Source of the DNA: an uncultured Pelagibacteraceae bacterium
GTDB taxonomy: Bacteria > Pseudomonadota > Alphaproteobacteria > Pelagibacterales > Pelagibacteraceae
Reading direction: 5' to 3'
Assembly: GCA_902540545.1 (NCBI GenBank)
Contig: CACBMY010000002.1
Coordinates: 1-63,746 of the forward strand
DNA: 63,746 bases
Shown here: one piece after another, positions 22,233-32,293 of the stretch
Position numbering within the stretch: the first letter of the stretch is position 1
How the letters are laid out: every line of letters starts with the position of its first letter
Position numbers and translations under genes: made by a program
The notes under the pieces: model-generated
Databases searched by the model: none
What the model saw: only the letters and a program-made list of their open reading frames with translations
Told to the model about the DNA's origin: nothing

Positions 22233-22823
22233 ATGAAAAGAAAAGCAAAAATAGCTAGAAAAACAAAAGAAACCAATATCAGTGTTGATCTTAATATTGA
22301 TGGCAAAGGTAAGTACAATGTTGACACAGGTATAGGTTTTTTAGATCACATGCTCGAGCAGTTATCTAAACACTCATCTATGGATTTAACTGTTAAAGCT
22401 AAAGGTGACACACACATTGACCTTCACCACACAACTGAAGACACTGGAATTGCTATTGGAGAATGCCTAAAGAAAGCATCAAAAAAATTTGTAGGTATTA
22501 AAAGATATGCTCACATTTTGTTACCAATGGATGAAACATTAACAAGAGTTGCAATAGATGTTTCTAACAGACCTTATTTGATTTGGAATGTGAAATTAAA
22601 AGTTGAAAAACTTGGAGAGATGGACACAGAATTATTTAAAGAATGGTTCCAAGCATTCTCGCAAGCTGCAGGAATTACATTGCACGTTGAAAATATTTAC
22701 GGTGACAATAGTCACCACATCATAGAGTCTTGCTATAAAGGCTTGGCAAGGACTTTAAGAGCTGCATTGGAATTAGATCCAAGGAATAAAAGTACAATTC
22801 CTTCTACAAAGGGCTCTTTATAA
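22233..22823 (+). CDS. hisB: imidazoleglycerol-phosphate dehydratase
   Basis: '[16 protein letters not shown]', '[15 protein letters not shown]'. Confidence 0.97.
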   Translation: MKRKAKIARKTKETNISVDLNIDGKGKYNVDTGIGFLDHMLEQLSKHSSMDLTVKAKGDTHIDLHHTTEDTGIAIGECLKKASKKFVGIKRYAHILLPMDETLTRVAIDVSNRPYLIWNVKLKVEKLGEMDTELFKEWFQAFSQAAGITLHVENIYGDNSHHIIESCYKGLARTLRAALELDPRNKSTIPSTKGSL

Positions 22824-22828
22824 GATTA

Positions 22829-23455
22829 ATGGACGTCACAATTGTTGACTATAAATCGGGTAATATTAGTTCTGTAATAAACTCCTTTAAGGAAGTTGCT
22901 AAAGATAAAGTTAATATCGAAGTAACCTCAGATTTAAATAAAATTAAATCTAGTGATAAAGTAGTATTGCCAGGGCAGGGATCATTTAAGAGCTGTATAG
23001 ACGGTTTAAATAGTATAAATGGTTTGATTGATACTTTAAGTGAATTCGCTTTAAATAATAAAAAACCTCTTTTAGGAATTTGTGTAGGTCTTCAAATGTT
23101 TGCAGATGTTGGATACGAAGAAGTTGAGACTAAAGGACTAGGTTGGATTTCAGGCAAAGTATCTAAAATTGATAATCAAAACGGAAAATATAAACTACCC
23201 CATATCGGCTGGAACCAAATAAATATTGTTAAAGATAGTAAAATTTTTAAAGATATTGAGAGCAATTCTCATATGTATTTTGTTCACAGTTATGAATTTA
23301 TTCCAAATGATAATTCAGTCACAGCCGCGACAACAGATTATGCATCAAATATAGTTTGTGCAGTAGAAAAAGAAAATATATTTGGAACTCAATTTCACCC
23401 AGAAAAAAGTGATAAGTTAGGACTTAAAATAATTAATAATTTTATAAATTTGTAA
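22829..23455 (+). CDS. hisH: imidazole glycerol phosphate synthase subunit HisH
   Basis: 'VDYKSGNISSV', 'LPGQGSF', 'LLGICVGLQMF', 'GTQFHPEKS'. Confidence 0.97.
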   Translation: MDVTIVDYKSGNISSVINSFKEVAKDKVNIEVTSDLNKIKSSDKVVLPGQGSFKSCIDGLNSINGLIDTLSEFALNNKKPLLGICVGLQMFADVGYEEVETKGLGWISGKVSKIDNQNGKYKLPHIGWNQINIVKDSKIFKDIESNSHMYFVHSYEFIPNDNSVTAATTDYASNIVCAVEKENIFGTQFHPEKSDKLGLKIINNFINL

Positions 23456-23456
23456 A

Positions 23457-23588
23457 ATGAAAAATTACTTATTAATAATATTCTTTATGTTATTTGCATG
23501 CCAGAATCCAAATAATTTAAAAAAAAATAAAAAAGATAATTTAAGCAATATGAATATGTCTAGTGAAGTTAAGGTAAAGTTGAAATGA
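23457..23588 (+). CDS. small putative lipoprotein, 43 aa
   Basis: Read from the gap: [43 protein letters not shown]; signal peptide with lipobox-like LFAC; ATGA overlap with the hisA start; not in the ORF track. Confidence 0.65.
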   Translation: MKNYLLIIFFMLFACQNPNNLKKNKKDNLSNMNMSSEVKVKLK

Positions 23589-24304
23589 AAATTTTTCCTG
23601 CAATAGATATCAAAGATAAAAAGTGCGTTAGATTAATCAAAGGAGATTTTGAAAATAAAACTGAATATGAAATATCTCCTCTGGAGCAAGCTGGAAAATA
23701 TAAAGAAAATGGATTTAAAAATTTACATATAGTCGATTTGGATGGTGCATTAACCGGGGAGCCGATTAATATTAATATTATTGAAGATATTGTTGGTAAA
23801 TTTGACCTTAAAATAGAAATAGGAGGCGGAGTGAGAAATTTTGAGACTATTCAAAAATACATCGATGCTGGTGTTGAAAAAGTAATTTTGGGAAGTGCTG
23901 CCATTAAAGATAGAAGATTTTTAGAAGAAGCTTGTAAAAAATTTTCAAACCAAATTGCATTAGGTTTAGACGCAAAAGATGGTCATCTCGCAATTTCAGG
24001 GTGGACAGAGGAATCTGATAAATTAACAACCGAGTATTTAAAAAAAGTTAATGATTATGGCGTAAGCAGAATTATTTACACAGATATTAATAGAGATGGA
24101 ACTAAGAAAAGCCCAAATTTTGAAGAAACTCAAAAGGTTGCTGAGATTTCAAATTGTCCAGTAGTTATATCAGGTGGTGTTTCATCGATTAATGATATTA
24201 AAAAAGCTAAAAATTTAAATAATATTGAAGGAGTAATAGTTGGAAAAGCTATATATGATGGAGATATAAAATTAGATGAACTTGCAAAAGAAGTAGATGC
24301 TTAA
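23585..24304 (+). CDS. hisA: ProFAR isomerase HisA
   Basis: '[26 protein letters not shown]', '[14 protein letters not shown]'. Confidence 0.97.
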   Translation: MKIFPAIDIKDKKCVRLIKGDFENKTEYEISPLEQAGKYKENGFKNLHIVDLDGALTGEPININIIEDIVGKFDLKIEIGGGVRNFETIQKYIDAGVEKVILGSAAIKDRRFLEEACKKFSNQIALGLDAKDGHLAISGWTEESDKLTTEYLKKVNDYGVSRIIYTDINRDGTKKSPNFEETQKVAEISNCPVVISGGVSSINDIKKAKNLNNIEGVIVGKAIYDGDIKLDELAKEVDA

Positions 24305-25049
24305 AAATAGAATTATTCCTTGTTTAGATGTTAAAAATGGCCGTGTTGTAAAAGGTATTAACTTTGTAGATCTTAAAGATGCAGGGGATCCTGTTGAACA
24401 AGCAAAAATTTATAGCGATGGTGGAGCTGATGAGATTTGCTTTCTAGATATTACTGCTTCAAATGAAAATAGAGATACTATTTATGAAGTGGTAGAAAAA
24501 ACTTCTAAGAAATGTTTTGTGCCCTTAACAGTTGGTGGAGGAGTTAGAAGTGTTGATGACATAAATAAATTACTTAATTGCGGAGCTGATAAAGTTTCCA
24601 TAAACACAGCAGCTGTTCAAAATGCAAAAGTTGTTGAAGATAGTTCTAGAAAATTTGGCTCTCAGTGCATTGTTGTTGCAATTGATGCAAAAAGAAAAGA
24701 TGATGGATGGGAAATCTTTACTCATGGGGGAAGAAATCCAACTGGCATAAATGCGTTAGAGTTTGCATCTAAAATGGAGAAATGTGGTGCTGGAGAGTTA
24801 TTAGTGACCTCTATGGATAAAGATGGAACTCAGTCTGGATATGACATTGAATTAATGCAAAAGATATCTTCTATGGTCAATATTCCAGTTATAGCATCAG
24901 GTGGAGTTGGTACATTAGATCATTTAGTAGATGGAATAAAATCAGGAGCTAGCGCTGTTTTAGCTGCATCTATATTCCATTATGGTACTTATTCAGTAAA
25001 TGAAGCTAAGCAATATTTGGCTTCAAAAGATATACCTGTTAGGATTTAG
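24297..25049 (+). CDS. hisF: imidazole glycerol phosphate synthase subunit HisF
   Basis: '[33 protein letters not shown]'. Confidence 0.98.
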   Translation: MLKNRIIPCLDVKNGRVVKGINFVDLKDAGDPVEQAKIYSDGGADEICFLDITASNENRDTIYEVVEKTSKKCFVPLTVGGGVRSVDDINKLLNCGADKVSINTAAVQNAKVVEDSSRKFGSQCIVVAIDAKRKDDGWEIFTHGGRNPTGINALEFASKMEKCGAGELLVTSMDKDGTQSGYDIELMQKISSMVNIPVIASGGVGTLDHLVDGIKSGASAVLAASIFHYGTYSVNEAKQYLASKDIPVRI

Positions 25050-25050
25050 A

Positions 25051-25323
25051 ATGTTAAAGATATTAGAAGATCTCGTTACCCTTGCAAGAGAGCGAAAAAG
25101 TAAACCTGTTGAAGGTTCATACACTAATAAGCTTTTAGAAGATAAATCTTTAGCAAAAGAAAAAGTTCTAGAAGAAATAAATGAACTCATAGAAGCTGTA
25201 GAGAAAGACACAAATAAAATTCATGAAGCTGCAGATGTTTTATATCACTTAATTATGTATCTAGAAAAAAGTGGTATAAAAATTGAAGAAGTAATGGAAG
25301 AATTAAAGAGTAGAAAAAAATAA
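25051..25323 (+). CDS. hisE: phosphoribosyl-ATP pyrophosphatase
   Basis: 'SYTNKLLEDKSLAKEKVLEEINELIEAVE...IHEAADVLYHLIMYL'; start trimmed. Confidence 0.94.
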   Translation: MLKILEDLVTLARERKSKPVEGSYTNKLLEDKSLAKEKVLEEINELIEAVEKDTNKIHEAADVLYHLIMYLEKSGIKIEEVMEELKSRKK

Positions 25324-25325
25324 AT

Positions 25326-26591
25326 TTATAATTTACTTGGCAGCCAGGTTGAGAATATTGGAAAAAGTATCATTAGTATTCCATAAATTATTCCAACGAT
25401 TGTAAATAAAGGAACCTCTTTAAAAGCTTTGGCTGGGTTTTCTTTGATCACACCTGCAGCTGTATAAATACCTACGCACACGGGGGGTGTGATCATTCCT
25501 ATTCCCGCAAATGCAACAAACACCACATAAAGGTGAAGTAGGCTTTGGTTGAATGATAATGTGATTGCTGCAAAAATCGGAACAGTTAAATAAAATACTG
25601 GAACTATTTCAATAAAGGTTCCAAGGATTAAACAGATTGCTCCAAGCATTATCCAGAATAGATTTACGCTAACACCTTTATCTGTGAAGAATGTAATAAT
25701 TTTTTGAGGAGCTTGAGTGTAAGTTAAAACTACACTTAAGAAAGTTGCAGTTGCTATAATTGCAAAAATTACAGCTGTTATGATTGCTGTTTCTCTTAAA
25801 CAGCTCATCAAAGATGAAAAAGTTAGTTCACGGTAAATTAAAAATCCAATTAGAACTGCATATACACCTGCAACAGCTGCCGATTCAGATGGAGTTAGTA
25901 TACCAGCATAAATTCCACCTAAAATTATCACTGGAGTGATCAATGCTGGTAACGCAGCGACGAAAGAAGTTACTCTTTCTTTCAAAGATGCCCTCTCATC
26001 TGTTCTAATATGCCTGCATTTAAACAAAACTAGAAGGACCATTAAAACAAGCAGAACTAAGCCTGGTATAACGCCCGCAGCAAAGGTTTTGGATACAGGT
26101 ACGTTCGTTAAAGCACTAAAAAGTATGGCAGCATTTGATGGAGGTATCAAGGCTTCTAAAAGAGCAGCTGAGGCAGCCAAGACTACTACAAATGGAGTTG
26201 GATAACCTTGTTCAATCATTTTAGGCATCATAATTGTTCCAACTGCAGTGATTGCTGCAAGTATTGATCCACAAAAAGCTGCGAAGAAACCCATCGCAAT
26301 AACCATGGCAACACCCAATCCACCTGGCCAATGACCAACTAGTGTTGTTGTAAATTTAACTAATCTTGATGCTGCCCCACCTTTTAACATAGCCATTCCA
26401 GTAAAAATAAATAGTGGGACAGCTATTAAAACGTGTTTTGTTAATGCACCAAATGAAACTTGAATTAGAACTGACCAAGGTAAATTCAACCCTGCAATAG
26501 CTGCTAATGAACTTCCTAAACCAAATACTAAAAAAATTGGAACTGAAATAACTAATGTTACAAGAGAAATAATAAAAGCCAATCCAAACAT
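25326..26591 (-). CDS. TRAP transporter large permease (DctM)
   Basis: Multi-TM; 'ALIPPSNAAILFSALTNVPVSKTFAAGVIPG', 'AFAGIGMITPPVCVGIY'. Confidence 0.94.
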   Translation of the reverse strand: MFGLAFIISLVTLVISVPIFLVFGLGSSLAAIAGLNLPWSVLIQVSFGALTKHVLIAVPLFIFTGMAMLKGGAASRLVKFTTTLVGHWPGGLGVAMVIAMGFFAAFCGSILAAITAVGTIMMPKMIEQGYPTPFVVVLAASAALLEALIPPSNAAILFSALTNVPVSKTFAAGVIPGLVLLVLMVLLVLFKCRHIRTDERASLKERVTSFVAALPALITPVIILGGIYAGILTPSESAAVAGVYAVLIGFLIYRELTFSSLMSCLRETAIITAVIFAIIATATFLSVVLTYTQAPQKIITFFTDKGVSVNLFWIMLGAICLILGTFIEIVPVFYLTVPIFAAITLSFNQSLLHLYVVFVAFAGIGMITPPVCVGIYTAAGVIKENPAKAFKEVPLFTIVGIIYGILMILFPIFSTWLPSKL

Positions 26592-27086
26592 TTATTCTTT
26601 CCCTAAAAGTTTTTTTAAATTATCTAAAATAAGCTCTAACGAAGTTAATGCTAAAATTAAAAAACCGACTGGAAATGCTAAAAACATCCACCAGATAGGA
26701 ATGTTAATTTCTAATTCCATCATCTGTCCTAAATTGTAATACATTGTTGTTGCATCAACTCCCGCCTTAAAGAAAACGCATGCAGAAATTAAAGCTATTA
26801 AATTTACAATTGTGCCAACGATATTCTTTGATTTTTCCGATAAATAGTGACTTAAAAAATCTACTTTAATATGTTGTCCTTGCTTTAATAAAGGACCAAG
26901 TAATGGAAAAACCAACCAACTCACCATTACAGGTGGTAATTCAATAAACCACGCAAATCCTGTGCCTGTGATAAATCTTGTTGTGGCGCTTAATGCTAAA
27001 GCTGCCACCATTAAAAAGACAATGAACATTGCGAGTGAAATTGCAGCTTTTGCTAGCAAATTGTTAATAGCTCGCAATGCCCTCAT
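26592..27086 (-). CDS. TRAP transporter small permease (DctQ)
   Basis: 4-TM DctQ pattern between dctM and dctP. Confidence 0.9.
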   Translation of the reverse strand: MRALRAINNLLAKAAISLAMFIVFLMVAALALSATTRFITGTGFAWFIELPPVMVSWLVFPLLGPLLKQGQHIKVDFLSHYLSEKSKNIVGTIVNLIALISACVFFKAGVDATTMYYNLGQMMELEINIPIWWMFLAFPVGFLILALTSLELILDNLKKLLGKE

Positions 27087-27114
27087 AATCTTTATAGAAA
27101 AAGTTTAACTTCTT

Positions 27115-28131
27115 CTAATTACTTTTAGCATATGCTTGTGCTGCTTCTAAAGCGTCAGCATCAATCATTTTAGCCATTGCTGGCATCACTTCATCTTTCA
27201 TAAGCTTATCAAACTTAGCTTTTTCAGCTCCTGAAAGTGTAGTAACAACTCCGCCTCTTTCTTGGAATTTTTTAAGAGTGCTTTCTCCTGTATCCATAAT
27301 TAGGTCTGTTGATCTTTTTCCAATTTCTTTACCAACATCCATTATGATTTTTTGTAAGTCTGGAGATAAACTATTAAACCAAGTAGAATTAGCCATAATA
27401 TATGCGTCCGCATAGTATTGATATGGCTTTTGAGCGTATTTTAAAAATTCCCACCAGCTATACGCCTCAATACTTCCTGGAGGACTGTTAATCGTATCAA
27501 TCATTCCAGTTTGTAATGAAGTATAAACTTCACCAGTAGGCAAAGATACTCTATTTGCACCTAAAGCATCCCACATAGGCTCTTCACTTTTTAAAAGTCT
27601 TCTAGCCTTTAGACCTTTCATAGCATCAATACCTGTTAATTCTTTAGCACTTGAAAAAGTCATTACAGGTCCAACTGGGTTATACATAACTAATGTTGAA
27701 TTAGTCTTTTTTGTTAACTCACCCCAAATCTCTTTTCCTTTTGGTGAGTTTTGGAAAAAACCTCTTTGTTGTTCCCATGAGTTAAATAATCCTGGGAATG
27801 AAGCAACATTAAAGTTTTTGTTTATTGGTGGAAAACTTACTACTCCAACAATTCCTCCAAGTTCAACTGCACCAGAAGTTACCGCTCCCATTACTTCTCT
27901 AATTCCAAATAATTGTTTAGATGGATAAACTTCGATTTTTAATTTTCCTTTTGCTCTTTTATTTACTTCATCTGCAAATATTTGTGCATGTTTTGCACTG
28001 TGGTGTTTCGGACTCCAGTGAACAGATAACCGTCCAACTATCTCTGAAAAAGCAGCTGTTGAAGTAAGAACAAATGAAAAAATAAATGTTAAGCTAATAA
28101 TAGTTTTATAAATTGATTTAAATTTATTCAT
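27115..28131 (-). CDS. TRAP transporter periplasmic binding protein (DctP)
   Basis: Signal peptide; 'LSVHWSPKHHSAKHAQIFADEVNKRAKGKLKIEVYPSKQLFG'. Confidence 0.93.
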   Translation of the reverse strand: MNKFKSIYKTIISLTFIFSFVLTSTAAFSEIVGRLSVHWSPKHHSAKHAQIFADEVNKRAKGKLKIEVYPSKQLFGIREVMGAVTSGAVELGGIVGVVSFPPINKNFNVASFPGLFNSWEQQRGFFQNSPKGKEIWGELTKKTNSTLVMYNPVGPVMTFSSAKELTGIDAMKGLKARRLLKSEEPMWDALGANRVSLPTGEVYTSLQTGMIDTINSPPGSIEAYSWWEFLKYAQKPYQYYADAYIMANSTWFNSLSPDLQKIIMDVGKEIGKRSTDLIMDTGESTLKKFQERGGVVTTLSGAEKAKFDKLMKDEVMPAMAKMIDADALEAAQAYAKSN

Positions 28132-28221
28132 TTTTCCTCTCTTTTTTTAAAAATTTATCTTATTAGTTGCATATATTTTAACAATGCAAAATTTTAAAAA
28201 ATTTAATAGAATATTTTTAAA

Positions 28222-28704
28222 ATGAAGCGCAATGGTTTCACATTAATAGAATTGCTTGTTGTGGTAGCAATTATAGGTATTCTAGCTGCGGTAGGGGTAG
28301 TTGCGTACAGTGGTTATACAAGTGGAGCAAAAAAATCAGTGGCTATTTCAAATCATCAAGCAGTGGTTAAATATTTAACTACAGAAGCATTAAAGTGTTC
28401 AATAGGTGAGAGCAAAGCTATGGACGGAGAATTAGATTGCTCAAAAAGTGGCACATCTAACTGGAAAAATGATGTAGCACAAGAAGCTGTTAAAGTTTTG
28501 AATAGAAATTTTAAGAATCCTTACACTTCATTACCTCCAGTTTCTCATGGTGGAAATATTACGAATGATAGTGACGTCGGATATCATAGATTGAGATCTC
28601 CTGGAACAACAATTAAAGTTTGGACTTGTGTTAAAACCCCTTGTGCTGGAACTGAATGTAATATTCCAAATCACCTTTGTAGCAAAGATATAACAATTAA
28701 TTAA
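28222..28704 (+). CDS. type IV pilin-like protein
   Basis: Class III signal peptide 'MKRNGFTLIELLVVVAIIGILAAVGVVAYSGY'. Confidence 0.92.
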   Translation: MKRNGFTLIELLVVVAIIGILAAVGVVAYSGYTSGAKKSVAISNHQAVVKYLTTEALKCSIGESKAMDGELDCSKSGTSNWKNDVAQEAVKVLNRNFKNPYTSLPPVSHGGNITNDSDVGYHRLRSPGTTIKVWTCVKTPCAGTECNIPNHLCSKDITIN

Positions 28705-28727
28705 TGAAAAAACGGTAAGGATAATTT

Positions 28728-29093
28728 ATGAAATATGATGAGAATAATATATTTGCTAAAATCTTAAGAAGTGAAATTCCATGTAATAAAATTTATGAAG
28801 ATGATTTTGTGTTATCTTTTTATGATATAAATCCTCAAAAAAAAATTCATGCATTAGTAATTCCAAAAGGAAAATATATTGATTTAGACGATTTCAGTAC
28901 GAATGCATCCAATGAAGAAATAATTGGATTAATGAAAGGCGTTACCACAGTTGCAAAAAAATTAGGTATCTCATCCTTTGATGGTCAAGGCTATAGAGCT
29001 CTCGCTAACATAAGTGACTATGGTGGCCAAGAAGTACCACATCTACATTTCCATTTATTTGGAGGTGAAAAAGTTGGAAAAATGGTTTCGTGA
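28728..29093 (+). CDS. HIT family protein
   Basis: 'NIFAKILRSEIPCNKIYEDDFVLSFYDINPQ', 'VPHLHFHLFGG'. Confidence 0.96.
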   Translation: MKYDENNIFAKILRSEIPCNKIYEDDFVLSFYDINPQKKIHALVIPKGKYIDLDDFSTNASNEEIIGLMKGVTTVAKKLGISSFDGQGYRALANISDYGGQEVPHLHFHLFGGEKVGKMVS

Positions 29094-29602
29094 TTACTAA
29101 AGTAGACAGAAAATATTTAGAAATTAATTCAATTGATGAAATTAATTTATCTAATAAACCAAAAAGTAATTGTAAAGTAGAAAAAAAAAACCCTCCAGAT
29201 TTTCAAATCAATAAATTTTTTTATAAGAACATCGGTAAAAGTTATCGTTGGATCGATAGATTAGTTTGGAATGATACAAAATGGATGGAATATACTAACA
29301 ATTCAAATTTGGAGACTTACATTCTTTCTGAAAATGAAGAATTAATTGGTTTTTTTGAACTTTTATTTTATCCAGAGACAAGTAAATGTGAAGTGGCTTA
29401 TTTCGGCATCCTTGATCAATTTATAGGAAAAAAATATGGTAGTTATCTTCTGTCTGAAGCATTGAAATTTGGATTTAGAAAAAACACTAAAAAAGTTTGG
29501 TTACACACTTGCTCTTTAGACCATAAACATGCTTTAAAAAACTATTTGGGAAGGGGAATGAAAATATTTAAATCCGAAACTATTAATTTAGATATTAATT
29601 AA
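29090..29602 (+). CDS. GNAT family N-acetyltransferase
   Basis: 'KCEVAYFGILDQFIGKKYGSYLLSEALKFGFRKNTKKVWLHTCSLDHKHALKNY'. Confidence 0.88.
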   Translation: MITKVDRKYLEINSIDEINLSNKPKSNCKVEKKNPPDFQINKFFYKNIGKSYRWIDRLVWNDTKWMEYTNNSNLETYILSENEELIGFFELLFYPETSKCEVAYFGILDQFIGKKYGSYLLSEALKFGFRKNTKKVWLHTCSLDHKHALKNYLGRGMKIFKSETINLDIN

Positions 29603-30149
29603 TATAATCTTGAATTTTAAATAATTTTTCATCAATCATCACATTTGTTTCTATACTGAATAATTTCGTTTCGACTGTATTTAGATAAACATCGGTTGTA
29701 GTCCATCCTTTTATTTCATAACTTTTTTTATCGAAAAAAATGTTTAATAGATTTTTGTTATGTTTGATTTCAAAAAAAAAAGTTTCATCAGTTTCTTGAA
29801 TTGTTTCCACCCTATCTAAATTATCAAGAAGAAATTTTTTATCTAAAATTAAATTAAGAGGAGTGTCTTTGAGTTGATACCGCAAATAATTTGTAATTTT
29901 TTCGCTGTTAATTACAAGCGATCTTCCGTTAGATACTAAAATTTTTTTATATATACCATCATATTTACATAAAATTTTTTTTGGATACGAAATTATACAT
30001 TTTCCTTGCTCAGTCTTTTCTCCAATTTTTTGTATAAATTTAAAAGAAATATTGTCTGTTTCCTCTAATTTATTTTTTATAAATTGCTTTGAGGATGCAA
30101 AAATATTCATTGGGTAAAGAAGAATTAATATAAAAATTAAATATTTCAC
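29595..30149 (-). CDS. lolA: outer-membrane lipoprotein carrier protein LolA-like
   Basis: Signal peptide; 'ISFKFIQKIGEKTEQGKCIISYPKKILCKYDGIYKKILVSNGRSLVI'; adjacent to ftsK. Confidence 0.82.
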   Translation of the reverse strand: MKYLIFILILLYPMNIFASSKQFIKNKLEETDNISFKFIQKIGEKTEQGKCIISYPKKILCKYDGIYKKILVSNGRSLVINSEKITNYLRYQLKDTPLNLILDKKFLLDNLDRVETIQETDETFFFEIKHNKNLLNIFFDKKSYEIKGWTTTDVYLNTVETKLFSIETNVMIDEKLFKIQDYIN

Positions 30150-32233
30150 TACTTTAAAACTTCTCTTTTTCCAACATGATTAGCTTTACTAACTTCGCCA
30201 TTTGCTTCCATTTGATCAATGATTCTTGCGGCTCTATTATATCCAATTTGTAATTTTCTTTGCAAAAATGAGGTAGATGCTTTTCTCTCAGATTTTATTA
30301 TTTCTAATGCTTCATCATATAATTCATCAGTATCAGAATTATCCTTATTTTTTTCATTAATCTCTTTTTCATCAGCAAAGTTTAAAATTTCATCAACATA
30401 GTCAGGCTCTGCTTGATTTCTTAGGAAGTTATTTACCTTATCTATTTCTACCTCTGAAACATAAGGTGCATGTATCCTTGTGATTTTGTTTGCTGAAGAC
30501 ATGTATAACATGTCTCCTTTTCCTAGAAGTTGCTCCGCTCCTTGTTCACCTAAAATTGTTCTGCTATCAATTTTAGAGGTTACTTGGAATGAAATACGAG
30601 TAGGAAAATTAGCCTTTATAGTTCCAGTTATTACGTCTACACTTGGTCTTTGAGTGGCCATTATTATATGAATTCCAGCTGCTCTGGCCATTTGTGACAA
30701 TTTTTGAATATAGTTCTCTATCTCTTTTCCAGCTACCAACATAAGATCTGACATTTCATCAACAATCACAACAATATAAGGCATCTTTACTTTGTGCTTT
30801 TCATTATAACCATCAATGTTCCTTACACCCACTTTTGTCATTAACCTGTATCTACTTTCCATTTCTTTAACTACCCAACCTAAAACAGACGCTGCTTTCT
30901 TTGCTTCTGTTATAACTGGACATAATAGATGAGGAATTCCTTCATAAGTTGAAAGTTCTAACATTTTTGGATCAATTAAAATGAACTTGCAGATATCAGG
31001 GGTATGTTTGTAAATTAGTGATAGGATAATTGTATTAATACATACTGATTTTCCTGAGCCAGTAGTTCCAGCTATTAATAAATGAGGCATCGAACTTAAA
31101 TCGCTGGTTATAGGCTCTCCAGAAATACTTTTACCAAGAGCAATGGGTAATTTTATTTCTCTTTTTTTAAAATTCTTATCTGAAATTATTTCTCTTAAAA
31201 AAACATTTTCTCTAGATATTTTAGGTAGCTCAATACCAACAGTGTTACTTCCAGGTATTGTAGCTATTCTAGCAGATTCCGAACTTGTATTTCTAGCAAT
31301 GTCTTCTGCTAAATTAATAATTTTAGAAACCTTAACTCCAGCTGCTGGTTCAAATTCATTTAGTGAAACAACTGGACCATGACTTATTTTTTTTATTTTT
31401 CCCTCAACTCCAAAATCCATTAAAATCTTTTCTAAACTCGCACCATCAATTTTTATGTCCTCATTTCTATTGTTAGATTTTTCTGATTTATTTAAAAAAT
31501 CAATTAAAGGAAGCTTTAATTTTATATTATTTTTAATAGATAATTTATCAGTATTAGAAAATAAATCTTCTTGAAACCTAGTTTCTTTCTTATTTTCTAT
31601 TTCAATTTCTTTTTGATATAAATTTTCACTACTAATTGGAATATTTTTACTTTTAAAATTTGTATTTTTAATAAATAAAAAAATTTTTGAGATATATGAT
31701 ATTTTAAAATCGCTACTTAGAAGGAAAAAAACGAAAATAAAAGAGATTAATAAGTAATAACTTATATTTGGGTTAATTTTTAAAAGATCAATAATAATAG
31801 TTTCTGAAAGTAGGTTACCAACAAATCCATTATTCCCGTTTAAAATTAGCCAATATGTTTCGGTGTGGAAAACACAAAAAAATAAAGTGGATAAAAAAAT
31901 ATAAAGGATTATAAAAAAAATGCTTTCAATCAAAATTATCAATTTTTTATTTATTGCTATTGCTATTCCGGTAAAAAATAAAGAAAATGGAATTAATAAA
32001 GTTATTAGCCCAATAGATTGAAAGAAAATATCCGCTATGTAACTTCCCCTAAAACCTAAAGTATTTTTTATCTCAGTTCCTTCAGGAAATATAAAATTTG
32101 GGTCCTCAGGATGATAACTAACAAATGAAATAAAAAGTAATATTGACATCAATATCAAAGAAATACCTAATAGTTCAGATACCCTATTCAAAGTGAAATT
32201 AGCGATTTTATTGATATAATTTTTAATACTCAT
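30149..32233 (-). CDS. ftsK: DNA translocase FtsK
   Basis: N-terminal TM segments; 'HLLIAGTTGSGKSVCINTIILSL'; C-terminal gamma domain. Confidence 0.97.
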   Translation of the reverse strand: MSIKNYINKIANFTLNRVSELLGISLILMSILLFISFVSYHPEDPNFIFPEGTEIKNTLGFRGSYIADIFFQSIGLITLLIPFSLFFTGIAIAINKKLIILIESIFFIILYIFLSTLFFCVFHTETYWLILNGNNGFVGNLLSETIIIDLLKINPNISYYLLISFIFVFFLLSSDFKISYISKIFLFIKNTNFKSKNIPISSENLYQKEIEIENKKETRFQEDLFSNTDKLSIKNNIKLKLPLIDFLNKSEKSNNRNEDIKIDGASLEKILMDFGVEGKIKKISHGPVVSLNEFEPAAGVKVSKIINLAEDIARNTSSESARIATIPGSNTVGIELPKISRENVFLREIISDKNFKKREIKLPIALGKSISGEPITSDLSSMPHLLIAGTTGSGKSVCINTIILSLIYKHTPDICKFILIDPKMLELSTYEGIPHLLCPVITEAKKAASVLGWVVKEMESRYRLMTKVGVRNIDGYNEKHKVKMPYIVVIVDEMSDLMLVAGKEIENYIQKLSQMARAAGIHIIMATQRPSVDVITGTIKANFPTRISFQVTSKIDSRTILGEQGAEQLLGKGDMLYMSSANKITRIHAPYVSEVEIDKVNNFLRNQAEPDYVDEILNFADEKEINEKNKDNSDTDELYDEALEIIKSERKASTSFLQRKLQIGYNRAARIIDQMEANGEVSKANHVGKREVLK

Positions 32234-32293
32234 GAATCAAAACAGATTTGTCACTTTGTATCATTTAATTATTACTGTTAAAATTAATTTGTT

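Noticed and set aside
25936-26205. 89-aa plus-strand ORF opposite dctM
   Set aside because: Shadow ORF; translation is the complement of a membrane protein gene
28132-28221. TRAP dctP / pilin divergent gap considered for a riboswitch
   Set aside because: Short and low complexity; no recognisable aptamer core could be supported by eye
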